Of a stretch of 5,668 nt of DNA, positions 1 to 5,248 are shown one piece after another. The stretch covers positions 1 to 5,668 of the forward strand of contig JALFYG010000223.1 of the NCBI GenBank assembly GCA_022784805.1, written 5' to 3'. This DNA is from Spirochaetales bacterium. Lineage in GTDB: Bacteria; Spirochaetota; Spirochaetia; Sphaerochaetales; Sphaerochaetaceae. The translations under genes were made by a program, and so were the position numbers. How positions within the stretch are numbered: position 1 is the stretch's first letter; every line of letters starts with the position of its first letter. The notes under the pieces were generated by a model, which saw nothing but the letters and a program-made list of their open reading frames with translations, had not been told where the DNA came from and made no database searches.

Positions 1-2
1 TG

Positions 3-173
3 CTGAAGAGGTTTCTCAGGGCACACCCTGGATTCAATCGGGATGACATACAGGACTACCTGAACTTCTTCAGCTTCATTGCCTCAAACCCAGAAGAGGA
101 AACGTTGGAAAAGGTCAAGTTTCTGCTGAAATTGGTTTTCTATAATCCGAAAATCATGAGATATCGGGACTAA
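3..173 (+). CDS. C-terminal fragment of a probable IS transposase (5' end outside window)
   Basis: An open frame enters from the left edge and ends at TAA 171-173, giving 56 visible residues. The segment reads LKRFLRAHPGF then NRDDIQDYLNFFSFI, followed by a charged helix and the ending NPKIMRYRD. The pattern of LK.FL, a turn, then a YLN.F helix resembles the C-terminus of DDE transposases of the IS1595/ISXO2-like type found in Clostridia, where it follows the last catalytic acidic residue. That family assignment is from memory of the pattern, and no catalytic residue is visible here. It would catalyse cut-and-paste or replicative movement of its element. A short hairpin follows the stop at once, as is common near IS ends. 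The left terminal repeat is outside the window, so the element's boundary cannot be set. Another DNA-binding or transposase-accessory protein is possible. Confidence 0.5.
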   Translation: MKRFLRAHPGFNRDDIQDYLNFFSFIASNPEEETLEKVKFLLKLVFYNPKIMRYRD

Positions 174-178
174 AACCG

Positions 179-197
179 TGATTCTTGCTCAGAATCA
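179..197. repeat. Hairpin just after the transposase stop
   Basis: TGATTCT (179-185) and AGAATCA (191-197) are perfect reverse complements around a 5-base loop. An outer pair, ACCG (175-178) and CGGT (214-217), can close a larger fold around it. No T-run follows directly, so it is a poor intrinsic terminator. It may belong to the subterminal region of the insertion sequence, but without the other end this cannot be confirmed. Confidence 0.45.
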
Positions 198-339
198 AAG
201 GTTTTCACCAACACGGTGCAATTCGAGACTTTTGAAAATTATATGAAATAGTAGAAAAGCAACTCTGTTTTATTAAGTAGTTATTTAATATAGCATCTCT
301 CACAAAAACAAGAAATAAGGTCAATCACTTAGTTCGTGG

Positions 340-355
340 GATAGAGGCCTCTATC
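340..355. repeat. 16-base perfect palindrome
   Basis: GATAGAGGCCTCTATC is fully self-complementary with no spacer. It sits in an AT-rich non-coding stretch about 220 bases before the nuclease-like gene. Loosely matching 7-base arms, TCTCTCA (296-302) and TGAGAGA (358-364), enclose it and could make a larger imperfect fold. It could be a dimeric protein binding site, a cruciform-prone spot, or a leftover of IS-end structure. Nothing in the sequence decides between these. Confidence 0.5.
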
Positions 356-460
356 TTTGAGAGAAAAATATAAAAAGATAACTCCTTAAAAGTATTTTGG
401 TACAAAACCAACATTCAAAAGCTATTCAAAATATTCTTTCTAAATACCATCAATTATCTA

Positions 461-488
461 ATGCCATCCCCAATTAACTTGATATAAT
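461..488 (+). promoter_or_regulatory. Candidate promoter for the nuclease-like gene
   Basis: A perfect -10 hexamer TATAAT lies at 483-488. ATGCCA at 461-466 (4 of 6 matches to TTGACA) sits upstream with a 16-base spacer. Transcription would start near 495, giving a leader of about 80 bases before the ATG at 575. The -35 box is weak and the region is AT-rich, so chance matches are likely. The placement directly ahead of the only plus-strand gene supports it. Confidence 0.4.
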
Positions 489-574
489 TTGTTTAGTTGA
501 GTTTTATTTCCAAAGGAATAGTCCACATACTTAGTAACCATATCGCTGTTATTGTCATTGCTTAAGGAGGAAAC

Positions 575-1006
575 ATGAGTAATTCAAACAAAAAGAAGGA
601 TGATGGTTTCCGAGATTTAGTTATACCTATTCTCGAGAAAGAACTAAACACAACCTTGAAACCAGAAGAAGAGATTCCCATCGGACATCCAAAGACAGAT
701 CATGCTTTTGATTTAGCAAACGGAAACAAATCTATTGTCATCGAATGCAAGAATTATACCTGGACAAAAGCTGGCAATGTACCAAGAGCAAAAATATCAA
801 CAATTAATGAAGCAGTATTGTATTTCAGCTTTATGGACGCTAATGTAAGGAAGATACTGTGTCTAAAGAAGTCAGTACATCCTAAAAGACAAGAAACTCT
901 TGCAGAATACTATGTCGGAACTTATGGTCATCTACTCCGTGATATAACGGTATATGAAATAGACGAAAGCACTCAAGAGATAAAAAAGCTATTTCCATTA
1001 CCTTGA
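575..1006 (+). CDS. Small PD-(D/E)XK nuclease-like protein, function unknown
   Basis: The 143-residue product has a restriction-endonuclease-like core. A hydrophobic N-terminal helix (about 12-24) leads to the motif around D46 (DHAFDLA, 42-48), a beta strand, and IVIECK with E57 and K59. Together these give the D...ExK pattern that binds metal and cuts DNA in this superfamily. A conserved-looking block follows (YTWT 61-64, then NVPRAKISTINEAV 68-81), and a LAEYY...YGHLL stretch (109-121) forms the C-terminal part. The start is secure: AAGGAGG (564-570) lies four bases before ATG. No methyltransferase, specificity subunit, helicase or toxin partner adjoins it, and no DNA-recognition domain is visible at this length. 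It is therefore a lone gene next to an insertion sequence, consistent with horizontal transfer. It could be a restriction remnant, a repair or mobile-element nuclease, or an uncharacterised defence protein. The fold call is fairly secure; the role is not. Confidence 0.75.
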   Translation: MSNSNKKKDDGFRDLVIPILEKELNTTLKPEEEIPIGHPKTDHAFDLANGNKSIVIECKNYTWTKAGNVPRAKISTINEAVLYFSFMDANVRKILCLKKSVHPKRQETLAEYYVGTYGHLLRDITVYEIDESTQEIKKLFPLP

Positions 1007-1032
1007 GAGTCGATTTCTCATCCTTAGTGATG

Positions 1033-1076
1033 TCTTCCTGTCTTAAATTGAAAAACCAAGATAGGAAGATTTTTCT
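1033..1076 (+). terminator. Intrinsic terminator after the nuclease-like gene
   Basis: TCTTCCTGTCTT (1033-1044) pairs with AAGATAGGAAGA (1058-1069) over 12 positions, 11 Watson-Crick and one G-U, around a 13-base loop. A T-run (1070-1074, then CT) follows. It lies 27 bases after the stop at 1006. On the minus strand the stem is not followed by Ts, so it should not act as an intrinsic terminator for the convergent rfb operon. Confidence 0.8.
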
Positions 1077-1211
1077 ATACACATTCAAAAAGGACTCTAG
1101 CATCTATTGATATTGAAAGTATTATAGCATCAGAAGTAGAAAGAGCACTAAATAAGCAATAGATTCATTCTTCTCAACTACCCTATTTCGATTTACTAAG
1201 CTCCCTCGTTA

Positions 1212-2126
1212 TCAAAGCTTCGCTTCCTTCAAGTACCTGTTAACAGCATCTTGCCAAGTAGGAAGTGGTATAAAACCATTCTCCACAAGTTTGGATTTAT
1301 CCAATCTACTATTAAATGGTCTTTTCGCCTTTGAAAGTCCATATTCCTCAGTGGTAACAGGTATCACTCTGGTTTTGAGTCCATACTGCTTATAGAACTC
1401 AACGCAGAAGTCATACCAGGAAATATAGCCTCCCTCGTTGGTGGCGTGATAATACCCATACTTTTCACTCTCACACATATCAACGAGGAGTCTGGCAAGG
1501 TCAAATGTATAAGTAGGTGTACCAATCTGATCGTTGACAACCCTCACTTCATCATGGGTCTTCCCCACATTGATCATAGTCTTGATGAAGTTCTTACCAT
1601 TTAACCCAAATACCCATGCGATACGGACTATGAAGTATTTATCAAGGGTATTGGCTACTGCCAGCTCTCCCTCAAGCTTGGTCTGTCCATAGACGTTCAA
1701 CGGCTTATAGTCCTTGCAGTCAGGTTTCCAAGGTTCCGTTCCCTGACCATCGAATACGTAATCTGTGGAGAGATAGAGCATTTTAGAGTCGATAGCCTTG
1801 CAGGCATCCGCGATATTCTGCGTACCACCTGCATTTACTCTCCTTACTGCGTCAACCTTGTCATCATCTTCTGCCATGTCCACAGCAGTCCAAGCGGCAC
1901 AGTGGATGACGGCATCAGGCTTTATCTCTGTGATGGTTTTCATCACAGCATCTTTATCCGTAATATCCAGTCCGACATAGGGCATCGATGTAACAGGAGA
2001 ACCATCAGCTACACCGGCATAAGCTTCAGCAAGGTCTGAACCAACACCTTCATGTCCTCTTTTATATAGCTCATTCATGACATCATGGCCTAATTGGCCA
2101 TTTACGCCAGTTACAAAGAACTTCAT
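1212..2126 (-). CDS. rfbD: dTDP-4-dehydrorhamnose reductase (RmlD)
   Basis: This enzyme performs the last step of the pathway, the NAD(P)H-dependent reduction of dTDP-4-dehydro-L-rhamnose to dTDP-L-rhamnose in the cytoplasm. The 304-residue protein is an extended short-chain dehydrogenase. The Rossmann motif GVNGQLG is at 7-13, HCAAWTAVD at 75-83, STDYVFDG at 120-127 carries the catalytic Thr121, and Y146...K150 is the catalytic pair. Enteric RmlD lacks the segment at about 31-52, which reads as an insertion between the second strand and LDITD; I recall similar insertions in Lachnospiraceae homologues. The ATG overlaps the rfbB stop by one base (TGATG), and AAGGAG (2135-2140) lies eight bases upstream inside rfbB, so translation is probably coupled. 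It is the last gene of the operon. No clear intrinsic terminator follows it on the minus strand. Confidence 0.96.
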   Translation of the reverse strand: MKFFVTGVNGQLGHDVMNELYKRGHEGVGSDLAEAYAGVADGSPVTSMPYVGLDITDKDAVMKTITEIKPDAVIHCAAWTAVDMAEDDDKVDAVRRVNAGGTQNIADACKAIDSKMLYLSTDYVFDGQGTEPWKPDCKDYKPLNVYGQTKLEGELAVANTLDKYFIVRIAWVFGLNGKNFIKTMINVGKTHDEVRVVNDQIGTPTYTFDLARLLVDMCESEKYGYYHATNEGGYISWYDFCVEFYKQYGLKTRVIPVTTEEYGLSKAKRPFNSRLDKSKLVENGFIPLPTWQDAVNRYLKEAKL

Positions 2127-3157
2127 CAGGTTCTCTCCTTGTAGTTCTTCTCAATCCACTTGAGATACTCGCCGGAAGTGCATTCCTCCGTCCATTTTCT
2201 TCCCTCTTCGGACATATACCAGTCGATTGTAAGAACAATGCCATCCTTGAACATGGTAGTCGGAGCCCATCCAAGCTCTCTCATAGCCTTTTCTGGATCA
2301 ATTGCATATCTCTGGTCATGGCCATGTCGATCAGCAACATGTGTGATAAGGCTCTCAGGTTTTCCAAGTTTCTCAAGGATAATCTTTACGATCTCGATAT
2401 TGGCCTTCTCATTGTGGCCACCGAGGTTATACACCTCTCCGACCTTGCCCTTTTCCAAGACAGCAAGGATTCCATAGCAATGATCCTTAACATAGAGCCA
2501 ATCTCTAACATTCAAACCCTCTCCGTAAACAGGAAGTGACTTGTCGTGGATGGTATTATGAATCATTAGAGGAATCAGCTTCTCAGGGAACTGGTATGGG
2601 CCATAGTTGTTGGAGCAACGGCTAATGGTAACAGGTAAGCCATATGTTCTGTGGTATGCCAGGACCAGCAAATCTGCTGAAGCTTTGGAAGTAGAATATG
2701 GAGAAGAAGTATGTATCGGGGTCTCTTCTGTGAAGAACAAATCTGGTCTGTCCAAAGGAAGATCACCATAAACTTCATCAGTAGAAACCTGATGGTATCT
2801 TTCAATACCATACTTCCTGCAGGCATCCATCAGAACAGCTGTGCCCATGATGTTGGTTTCAAGGAAGATGCCAGGATTGGTAATAGAGCGGTCTACATGG
2901 CTTTCTGCAGCAAAGTTGACCACAATATCCGGCTTCTCCTCTTCAAAAATCTTATCAATTGCTTCCCTATCCCTGATGTCAGTCTTATAGAACTTATAGT
3001 TAGGATTCTTAAGTTCACCCTCAATAGTAGATGGATTAGCAGCATATGTGCAGACATCCACATTGATTACTCTATATTCAGGTCTTTCAGAAAGCAAAAG
3101 CTTACAGAAGCAGTTACCAATAAATCCAGTACCACCAGTTACCAAAATAGTCTTCAT
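2126..3157 (-). CDS. rfbB: dTDP-glucose 4,6-dehydratase (RmlB)
   Basis: It converts dTDP-D-glucose to dTDP-4-dehydro-6-deoxy-D-glucose using tightly bound NAD+, the second step of dTDP-rhamnose synthesis. The 343 residues match the family's usual length. The Rossmann motif GGTGFIG is at 8-14 and NFAAESHVDRSI at 81-92. The catalytic triplet T126-D127-E128 lies in QVSTDEVYGD, and Y154-x3-K158 in PYSTSK. Also present are the substrate-binding stretches SNNYGPYQFPEKLIP and LNVRDWLYV. All catalytic residues are intact. The start is supported by GAGGGGAG (3165-3172), seven bases before the ATG, which fills most of the 15-base gap after rfbC. The gene order A-C-B-D places it third. The early intermediate it makes could also feed other deoxysugars, but rfbC and rfbD beside it point to rhamnose. 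Confidence 0.97.
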   Translation of the reverse strand: MKTILVTGGTGFIGNCFCKLLLSERPEYRVINVDVCTYAANPSTIEGELKNPNYKFYKTDIRDREAIDKIFEEEKPDIVVNFAAESHVDRSITNPGIFLETNIMGTAVLMDACRKYGIERYHQVSTDEVYGDLPLDRPDLFFTEETPIHTSSPYSTSKASADLLVLAYHRTYGLPVTISRCSNNYGPYQFPEKLIPLMIHNTIHDKSLPVYGEGLNVRDWLYVKDHCYGILAVLEKGKVGEVYNLGGHNEKANIEIVKIILEKLGKPESLITHVADRHGHDQRYAIDPEKAMRELGWAPTTMFKDGIVLTIDWYMSEEGRKWTEECTSGEYLKWIEKNYKERT

Positions 3158-3172
3158 TTCTTTTCTCCCCTC

Positions 3173-3748
3173 TCAGCAATTCTCACCATATACAAACTGG
3201 TTGTCTGAATCGGCAAGTGTTGGCCCAATCTTGTCCTTCTCAGACAACACAGGCTCAATTCCGTTCAATAATGCTCCCCAATCCACAGCTACTTCCGGTG
3301 AATCATATTTCATACCGCCCTCTGATGGCTTGTTGTAGACGTTGTCGCACTTGTATCTGAACTCCACATCATCAGTAAGAGTCAGGAAGCCGTGGGCAAA
3401 TCCTCTCGGGATGAAGAACTGTCTGTGGTTTTCCGCAGATAGTTCAACAGACACCCACTGACCGAATGTAGGACTACCTTTTCTTATATCGACGGCAACA
3501 TCGATCACAGCACCTTTGGTGCAGGAAACAATCTTTGCCTGAGCATATGGAGGATTCTGCCAGTGAAGACCTCTCAATGTACCCTTCTGGGCAGAGAAAC
3601 TCATATTGTCCTGGACAAACTCAGTAGTGATGCCTAAAGCTTCATACTTCGGTTTATTATATGTTTCCGTGAAATATCCTCTATTATCACCGAATACATC
3701 GGTTTCAATGATAAGGACACCTCGAATTTTTGTTTCAATTGCCTTCAT
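3173..3748 (-). CDS. rfbC: dTDP-4-dehydrorhamnose 3,5-epimerase (RmlC)
   Basis: It epimerises carbons 3 and 5 of dTDP-4-dehydro-6-deoxyglucose to give dTDP-4-dehydro-L-rhamnose, the third step. The 191-residue cupin-type protein is of normal family length. Signature segments are FGDNRGYFTETY (19-30), TLRGLHWQ (57-64) with the catalytic base His62, the strand DVAVDIRKGSPTFG (83-96), and FFIPRGFAHGF (111-121) with His119. Conserved tyrosines Y132 and Y138 are in RYKCDNVY. The C-terminal SEGGMKYDSPEVAVDW replaces the commoner EGGIRW version, a mild variation. Its ATG shares a base with the rfbA stop (TAATG). The best ribosome site is AGGAAAGG (3759-3766), ten bases upstream within rfbA, so expression probably depends on coupling to rfbA. 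Confidence 0.96.
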   Translation of the reverse strand: MKAIETKIRGVLIIETDVFGDNRGYFTETYNKPKYEALGITTEFVQDNMSFSAQKGTLRGLHWQNPPYAQAKIVSCTKGAVIDVAVDIRKGSPTFGQWVSVELSAENHRQFFIPRGFAHGFLTLTDDVEFRYKCDNVYNKPSEGGMKYDSPEVAVDWGALLNGIEPVLSEKDKIGPTLADSDNQFVYGENC

Positions 3749-4635
3749 TATCCTCTGACCTTTCCTTCCGCAACAGCCTTCAAGTGCTGGCCATATGGAG
3801 ATTTGCCATATCTCTCAGCAGACTCAAGTAACTTATCTTTATCAATCCAACCGTAACGGAATGCAATCTCTTCAGGAGCAGAAATCTTTATGCCCTGTCT
3901 CTTCTCAACCATCTGAACGAAGTCTGCCGCTTCTACCAGAGAATCCATAGTTCCTGTATCAAGCCAAGCAAAGCCACGTCCCAGGAGCTGAACATCCAGT
4001 CTTCCATCATTCAAGTACATCTCATTCAGAGTCGTGATCTCCAGCTCTCCGCGAGCAGATGGTTTAACTTCTTTCGCCTTCTTGTCCACGCCTCTCGGAT
4101 AGAAGTAAAGCCCTGTAACTGCATAGTTGGATTTAGGGTTCTTTGGCTTTTCTTCAATACTAGTAGCCTTTCCGTTCTCGTCAAAGGAAACTACACCGAA
4201 TCTTTCAGGATCCGGGACATAGTAGCCGAATACCGTAGCTCTTCCATTCACCTCAGCGTCTTCGACTGCAGCTTTCAATATCTTGCTGAACCCATTTCCA
4301 TAGAAGATATTATCTCCAAGAACCATGGCTCCTGCTTCGCCATTGAGAAATTCCTCCCCAAGAATAAAGGCCTGAGCCAAGCCATCAGGAGAAGGCTGGA
4401 TTTTATAGGAGAGGTTTACACCAAACTGAGAACCATCTCCCAAGAGGGATTCAAATCTTGGAGTATCTGTCGGTGTGGATATGATCAGTATATCCTTGAT
4501 GCCTGCCAACATTAATGTTGACAGAGGATAATAGATCATAGGCTTATCATACACTGGTAATAGCTGCTTGCTTGTTACCATTGTCAAAGGATAGAGCCTT
4601 GTTCCAGCTCCCCCAGCTAGAATAATTCCTTTCAT
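3748..4635 (-). CDS. rfbA: Glucose-1-phosphate thymidylyltransferase (RmlA)
   Basis: It joins dTTP and glucose-1-phosphate to make dTDP-glucose and pyrophosphate, the committed first step. In studied homologues the end product dTDP-L-rhamnose inhibits it allosterically. The 295 residues match the family. The nucleotide-binding motif GGAGTRLYPLT is at 8-18, SKQLLPVYDKPMIYYP at 22-37, PDGLAQAF at 83-90, the metal-binding D108 in LGDN, EEKP at 161-164, and the second metal aspartate D226 in WLDTGT. No key residue is missing. The start is secure because AAGGGAGG (4641-4648) lies five bases before the ATG. It is the first gene of the operon, and the spacer upstream carries paired palindromes and direct repeats that may control the whole pathway. 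Confidence 0.97.
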   Translation of the reverse strand: MKGIILAGGAGTRLYPLTMVTSKQLLPVYDKPMIYYPLSTLMLAGIKDILIISTPTDTPRFESLLGDGSQFGVNLSYKIQPSPDGLAQAFILGEEFLNGEAGAMVLGDNIFYGNGFSKILKAAVEDAEVNGRATVFGYYVPDPERFGVVSFDENGKATSIEEKPKNPKSNYAVTGLYFYPRGVDKKAKEVKPSARGELEITTLNEMYLNDGRLDVQLLGRGFAWLDTGTMDSLVEAADFVQMVEKRQGIKISAPEEIAFRYGWIDKDKLLESAERYGKSPYGQHLKAVAEGKVRG

Positions 4636-4666
4636 ATGAACCTCCCTTTATCTTTCAAACCAATAA

Positions 4667-4695
4667 ATTATTTTTTCATTTTCATTTGTACACAA
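4667..4695 (-). promoter_or_regulatory. Weak candidate promoter for the rfb operon
   Basis: On the minus strand AATAAT (4667-4672, 5 of 6 matches to the -10 consensus) lies 17 bases from TTGTGT (4690-4695, 3 of 6). Transcription would start around 4660, leaving a short leader just long enough for the ribosome binding site of rfbA. The -35 box falls inside a palindrome, which would suit repression or activator help at that site. The poor -35 and AT-rich setting keep this tentative. Confidence 0.3.
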
Positions 4696-4720
4696 ATTTG
4701 GAACTGCTACATTTGTAGCA
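4684..4720. promoter_or_regulatory. Pair of operator-like palindromes upstream of rfbA
   Basis: ATTTGT-AC-ACAAAT (4684-4697) and TGCTACA-TT-TGTAGCA (4705-4720) are both perfect inverted repeats with 2-base centres. Their centres are 22 bases apart, about two helical turns, so two dimers would sit on the same DNA face. Both contain CATTTGTA read on the plus strand (4683-4690 and 4710-4717). They lie 49 to 85 bases before the rfbA start and overlap the candidate promoter. This arrangement suits a transcription factor site. The factor is unknown. Confidence 0.45.
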
Positions 4721-4749
4721 ATAACGCAAATAATCAATATCCATAACGC
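4721..4749. repeat. Direct repeat ATAACGC, 22 bases apart
   Basis: ATAACGC occurs at 4721-4727 and again at 4743-4749, directly beyond the palindrome pair. The 22-base offset equals the spacing between the palindrome centres. Read toward rfbA the copies are AGCGTTATG and TGCGTTATT. Spaced direct repeats around a GTT core are typical of LytTR-family response-regulator sites, but two positions do not fit that consensus as I remember it, so this is only a suggestion. Confidence 0.35.
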
Positions 4750-4934
4750 TTACATTTTTTGTCCAACAATTAGAAACAAAACCCTTGGTCCATTTTTCTT
4801 TTTCCACATATGAGTAATACTCAGGATAATACCTCCCCCTACCCCCATAAGGTGGCAAATTGCTTACTCTTTTTCACCTATACCCTATTGTTCCACAAAA
4901 GCAGAGTACAACAACGTGTAGGCTATGGACCAAT

Positions 4935-4965
4935 AAAAAACAGGACAAGCATTAGCCTGACCTGT
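4935..4965 (-). terminator. Intrinsic terminator, minus strand
   Basis: Read on the minus strand, ACAGGTCAGGC pairs with GCTTGTCCTGT around a TAAT loop, giving 11 positions with one T-T mismatch and one G-T pair. Six Ts follow at once (complement of 4935-4940). No T-run follows on the plus strand, so it is directional. It ends whatever is transcribed leftward from above 4965: the possible small ORF whose stop lies 7 bases before the stem, the MBL-fold gene 283 bases upstream, or both. It also isolates the rfb operon from read-through. Confidence 0.75.
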
Positions 4966-4972
4966 AATTATT

Positions 4973-5074
4973 CTATATGGAAAAAGAAAGAGATAAACGA
5001 CTAAAGGTATCTATAATATTATAATACTCATCAGTAGATGATAAACCAATACAGGAATCCATCTCTTTTTCCAT
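4973..5074 (-). CDS. Possible 33-residue ORF, or structured small RNA
   Basis: ATG at 5074 opens a 33-codon frame ending in TAG at 4973-4975. It would encode a peptide starting MEKEMDSCIGLSS and ending in a Ser/Leu/Phe-rich tail. AGGGGGAG (5084-5091) lies nine bases before the ATG, and the intrinsic terminator begins seven bases after the stop, which gives a gene-like layout. I recognise no family, signal peptide or motif. Against coding: the first ten bases ATGGAAAAAG and the last CTTTTTCCAT (complement of 4977-4986) are perfect reverse complements. The transcript could therefore fold back and bury its own start codon. A 5-base-pair hairpin (5028-5041) and the palindrome TATAATATTATA (5012-5023) lie inside. 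The unit may be a small RNA, a leader peptide, or chance. Confidence 0.25.
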   Translation of the reverse strand: MEKEMDSCIGLSSTDEYYNIIDTFSRLSLSFSI

Positions 5075-5097
5075 TCTATCTTTCTCCCCCTGACAGA

Positions 5098-5122
5098 CAA
5101 GTATAATGTATACCGTTACTTG
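5098..5122. repeat. Nested dyads upstream of the small ORF
   Basis: CAAGTA (5098-5103) and TACTTG (5117-5122) are perfect inverted arms. Offset inside them lies GTATA-ATG-TATAC (5101-5113). On the minus strand this stretch also offers -10-like hexamers TATACA and TATACT, but no good -35 at the right distance. It sits just upstream of the Shine-Dalgarno of the 4973-5074 ORF, where an operator or promoter would be expected if that unit is real. Confidence 0.3.
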
Positions 5123-5248
5123 GAAAGTATGATTCAAACCTTTATTTTGTGCAACCTTATATTAATCTTAACAGTATTCATATCCCTTTTATAAAACAAA
5201 TATCCTCCTTTTATATGGAAAAGAAAATAAAACTACCGCCTATTGTTT

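Larger units (their letters stand above)
174..574. other. AT-rich intergenic region between transposase tail and nuclease-like gene
   Basis: I see no credible coding frame in these 401 bases on either strand. The first 40 or so hold the hairpin after the transposase gene and probably the right end of the insertion sequence. The middle holds a 16-base perfect palindrome (340-355), a weak stem TTGGT/ACCAA (397-401 with 407-411), and a short direct repeat ATTCAAAA (413-420 and 424-431). The last part holds a candidate promoter (461-488) and the strong ribosome binding site of the next gene. The exact IS border and target duplication could not be recognised. Confidence 0.6.
4636..5248. other. 613-base spacer between the MBL-fold gene and the rfb operon
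   Basis: No conventional gene is visible in this AT-rich spacer. From the rfbA side it holds the rfbA ribosome site, the candidate promoter, two palindromes and the direct repeats (4641-4749). Next come an isolated palindrome TGAGTA-A-TACTCA (4811-4823), a minus-strand intrinsic terminator (4935-4965), a possible 33-codon ORF or structured RNA (4973-5074), and a dyad-rich stretch (5098-5122). A strong Shine-Dalgarno-like site without a proper gene (5204-5210) lies nearest the MBL-fold gene. An 11-base direct repeat TATATGGAAAA occurs at 4974-4984 and 5212-5222. Confidence 0.6.

Noticed and set aside
174..574. CRISPR array or tRNA/rRNA gene in the spacers
   Set aside because: There are no regularly spaced repeats, no cloverleaf and no rRNA-like sequence in this spacer or in 4636-5248.
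882..1103. Minus-strand 73-codon frame overlapping the nuclease-like gene
   Set aside because: It is antisense to the nuclease-like gene and its terminator and has no supporting signals.
1007..1211. Search for a minus-strand intrinsic terminator after rfbD
   Set aside because: No stem followed by a T-run was found in the minus-strand direction. The stem at 1033-1069 lacks Ts on that side. Termination may be Rho-dependent or lie further downstream.
2160..3338. Several plus-strand frames of 73-165 codons and shifted minus-strand frames within rfbB and rfbC
   Set aside because: They overlap well-conserved enzyme genes in other frames and show no recognisable domains or ribosome sites.
4810..5004. 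Plus-strand 64-codon frame upstream of the rfb operon
   Set aside because: It has no ribosome site before the ATG, an unconvincing composition, and runs across the minus-strand terminator and small ORF. It is most likely chance.
5102..5107. Perfect TATAAT on the plus strand
   Set aside because: No acceptable -35 lies 16 to 18 bases upstream (CTGACA at 5090-5095 is far too close), and no plus-strand gene follows.
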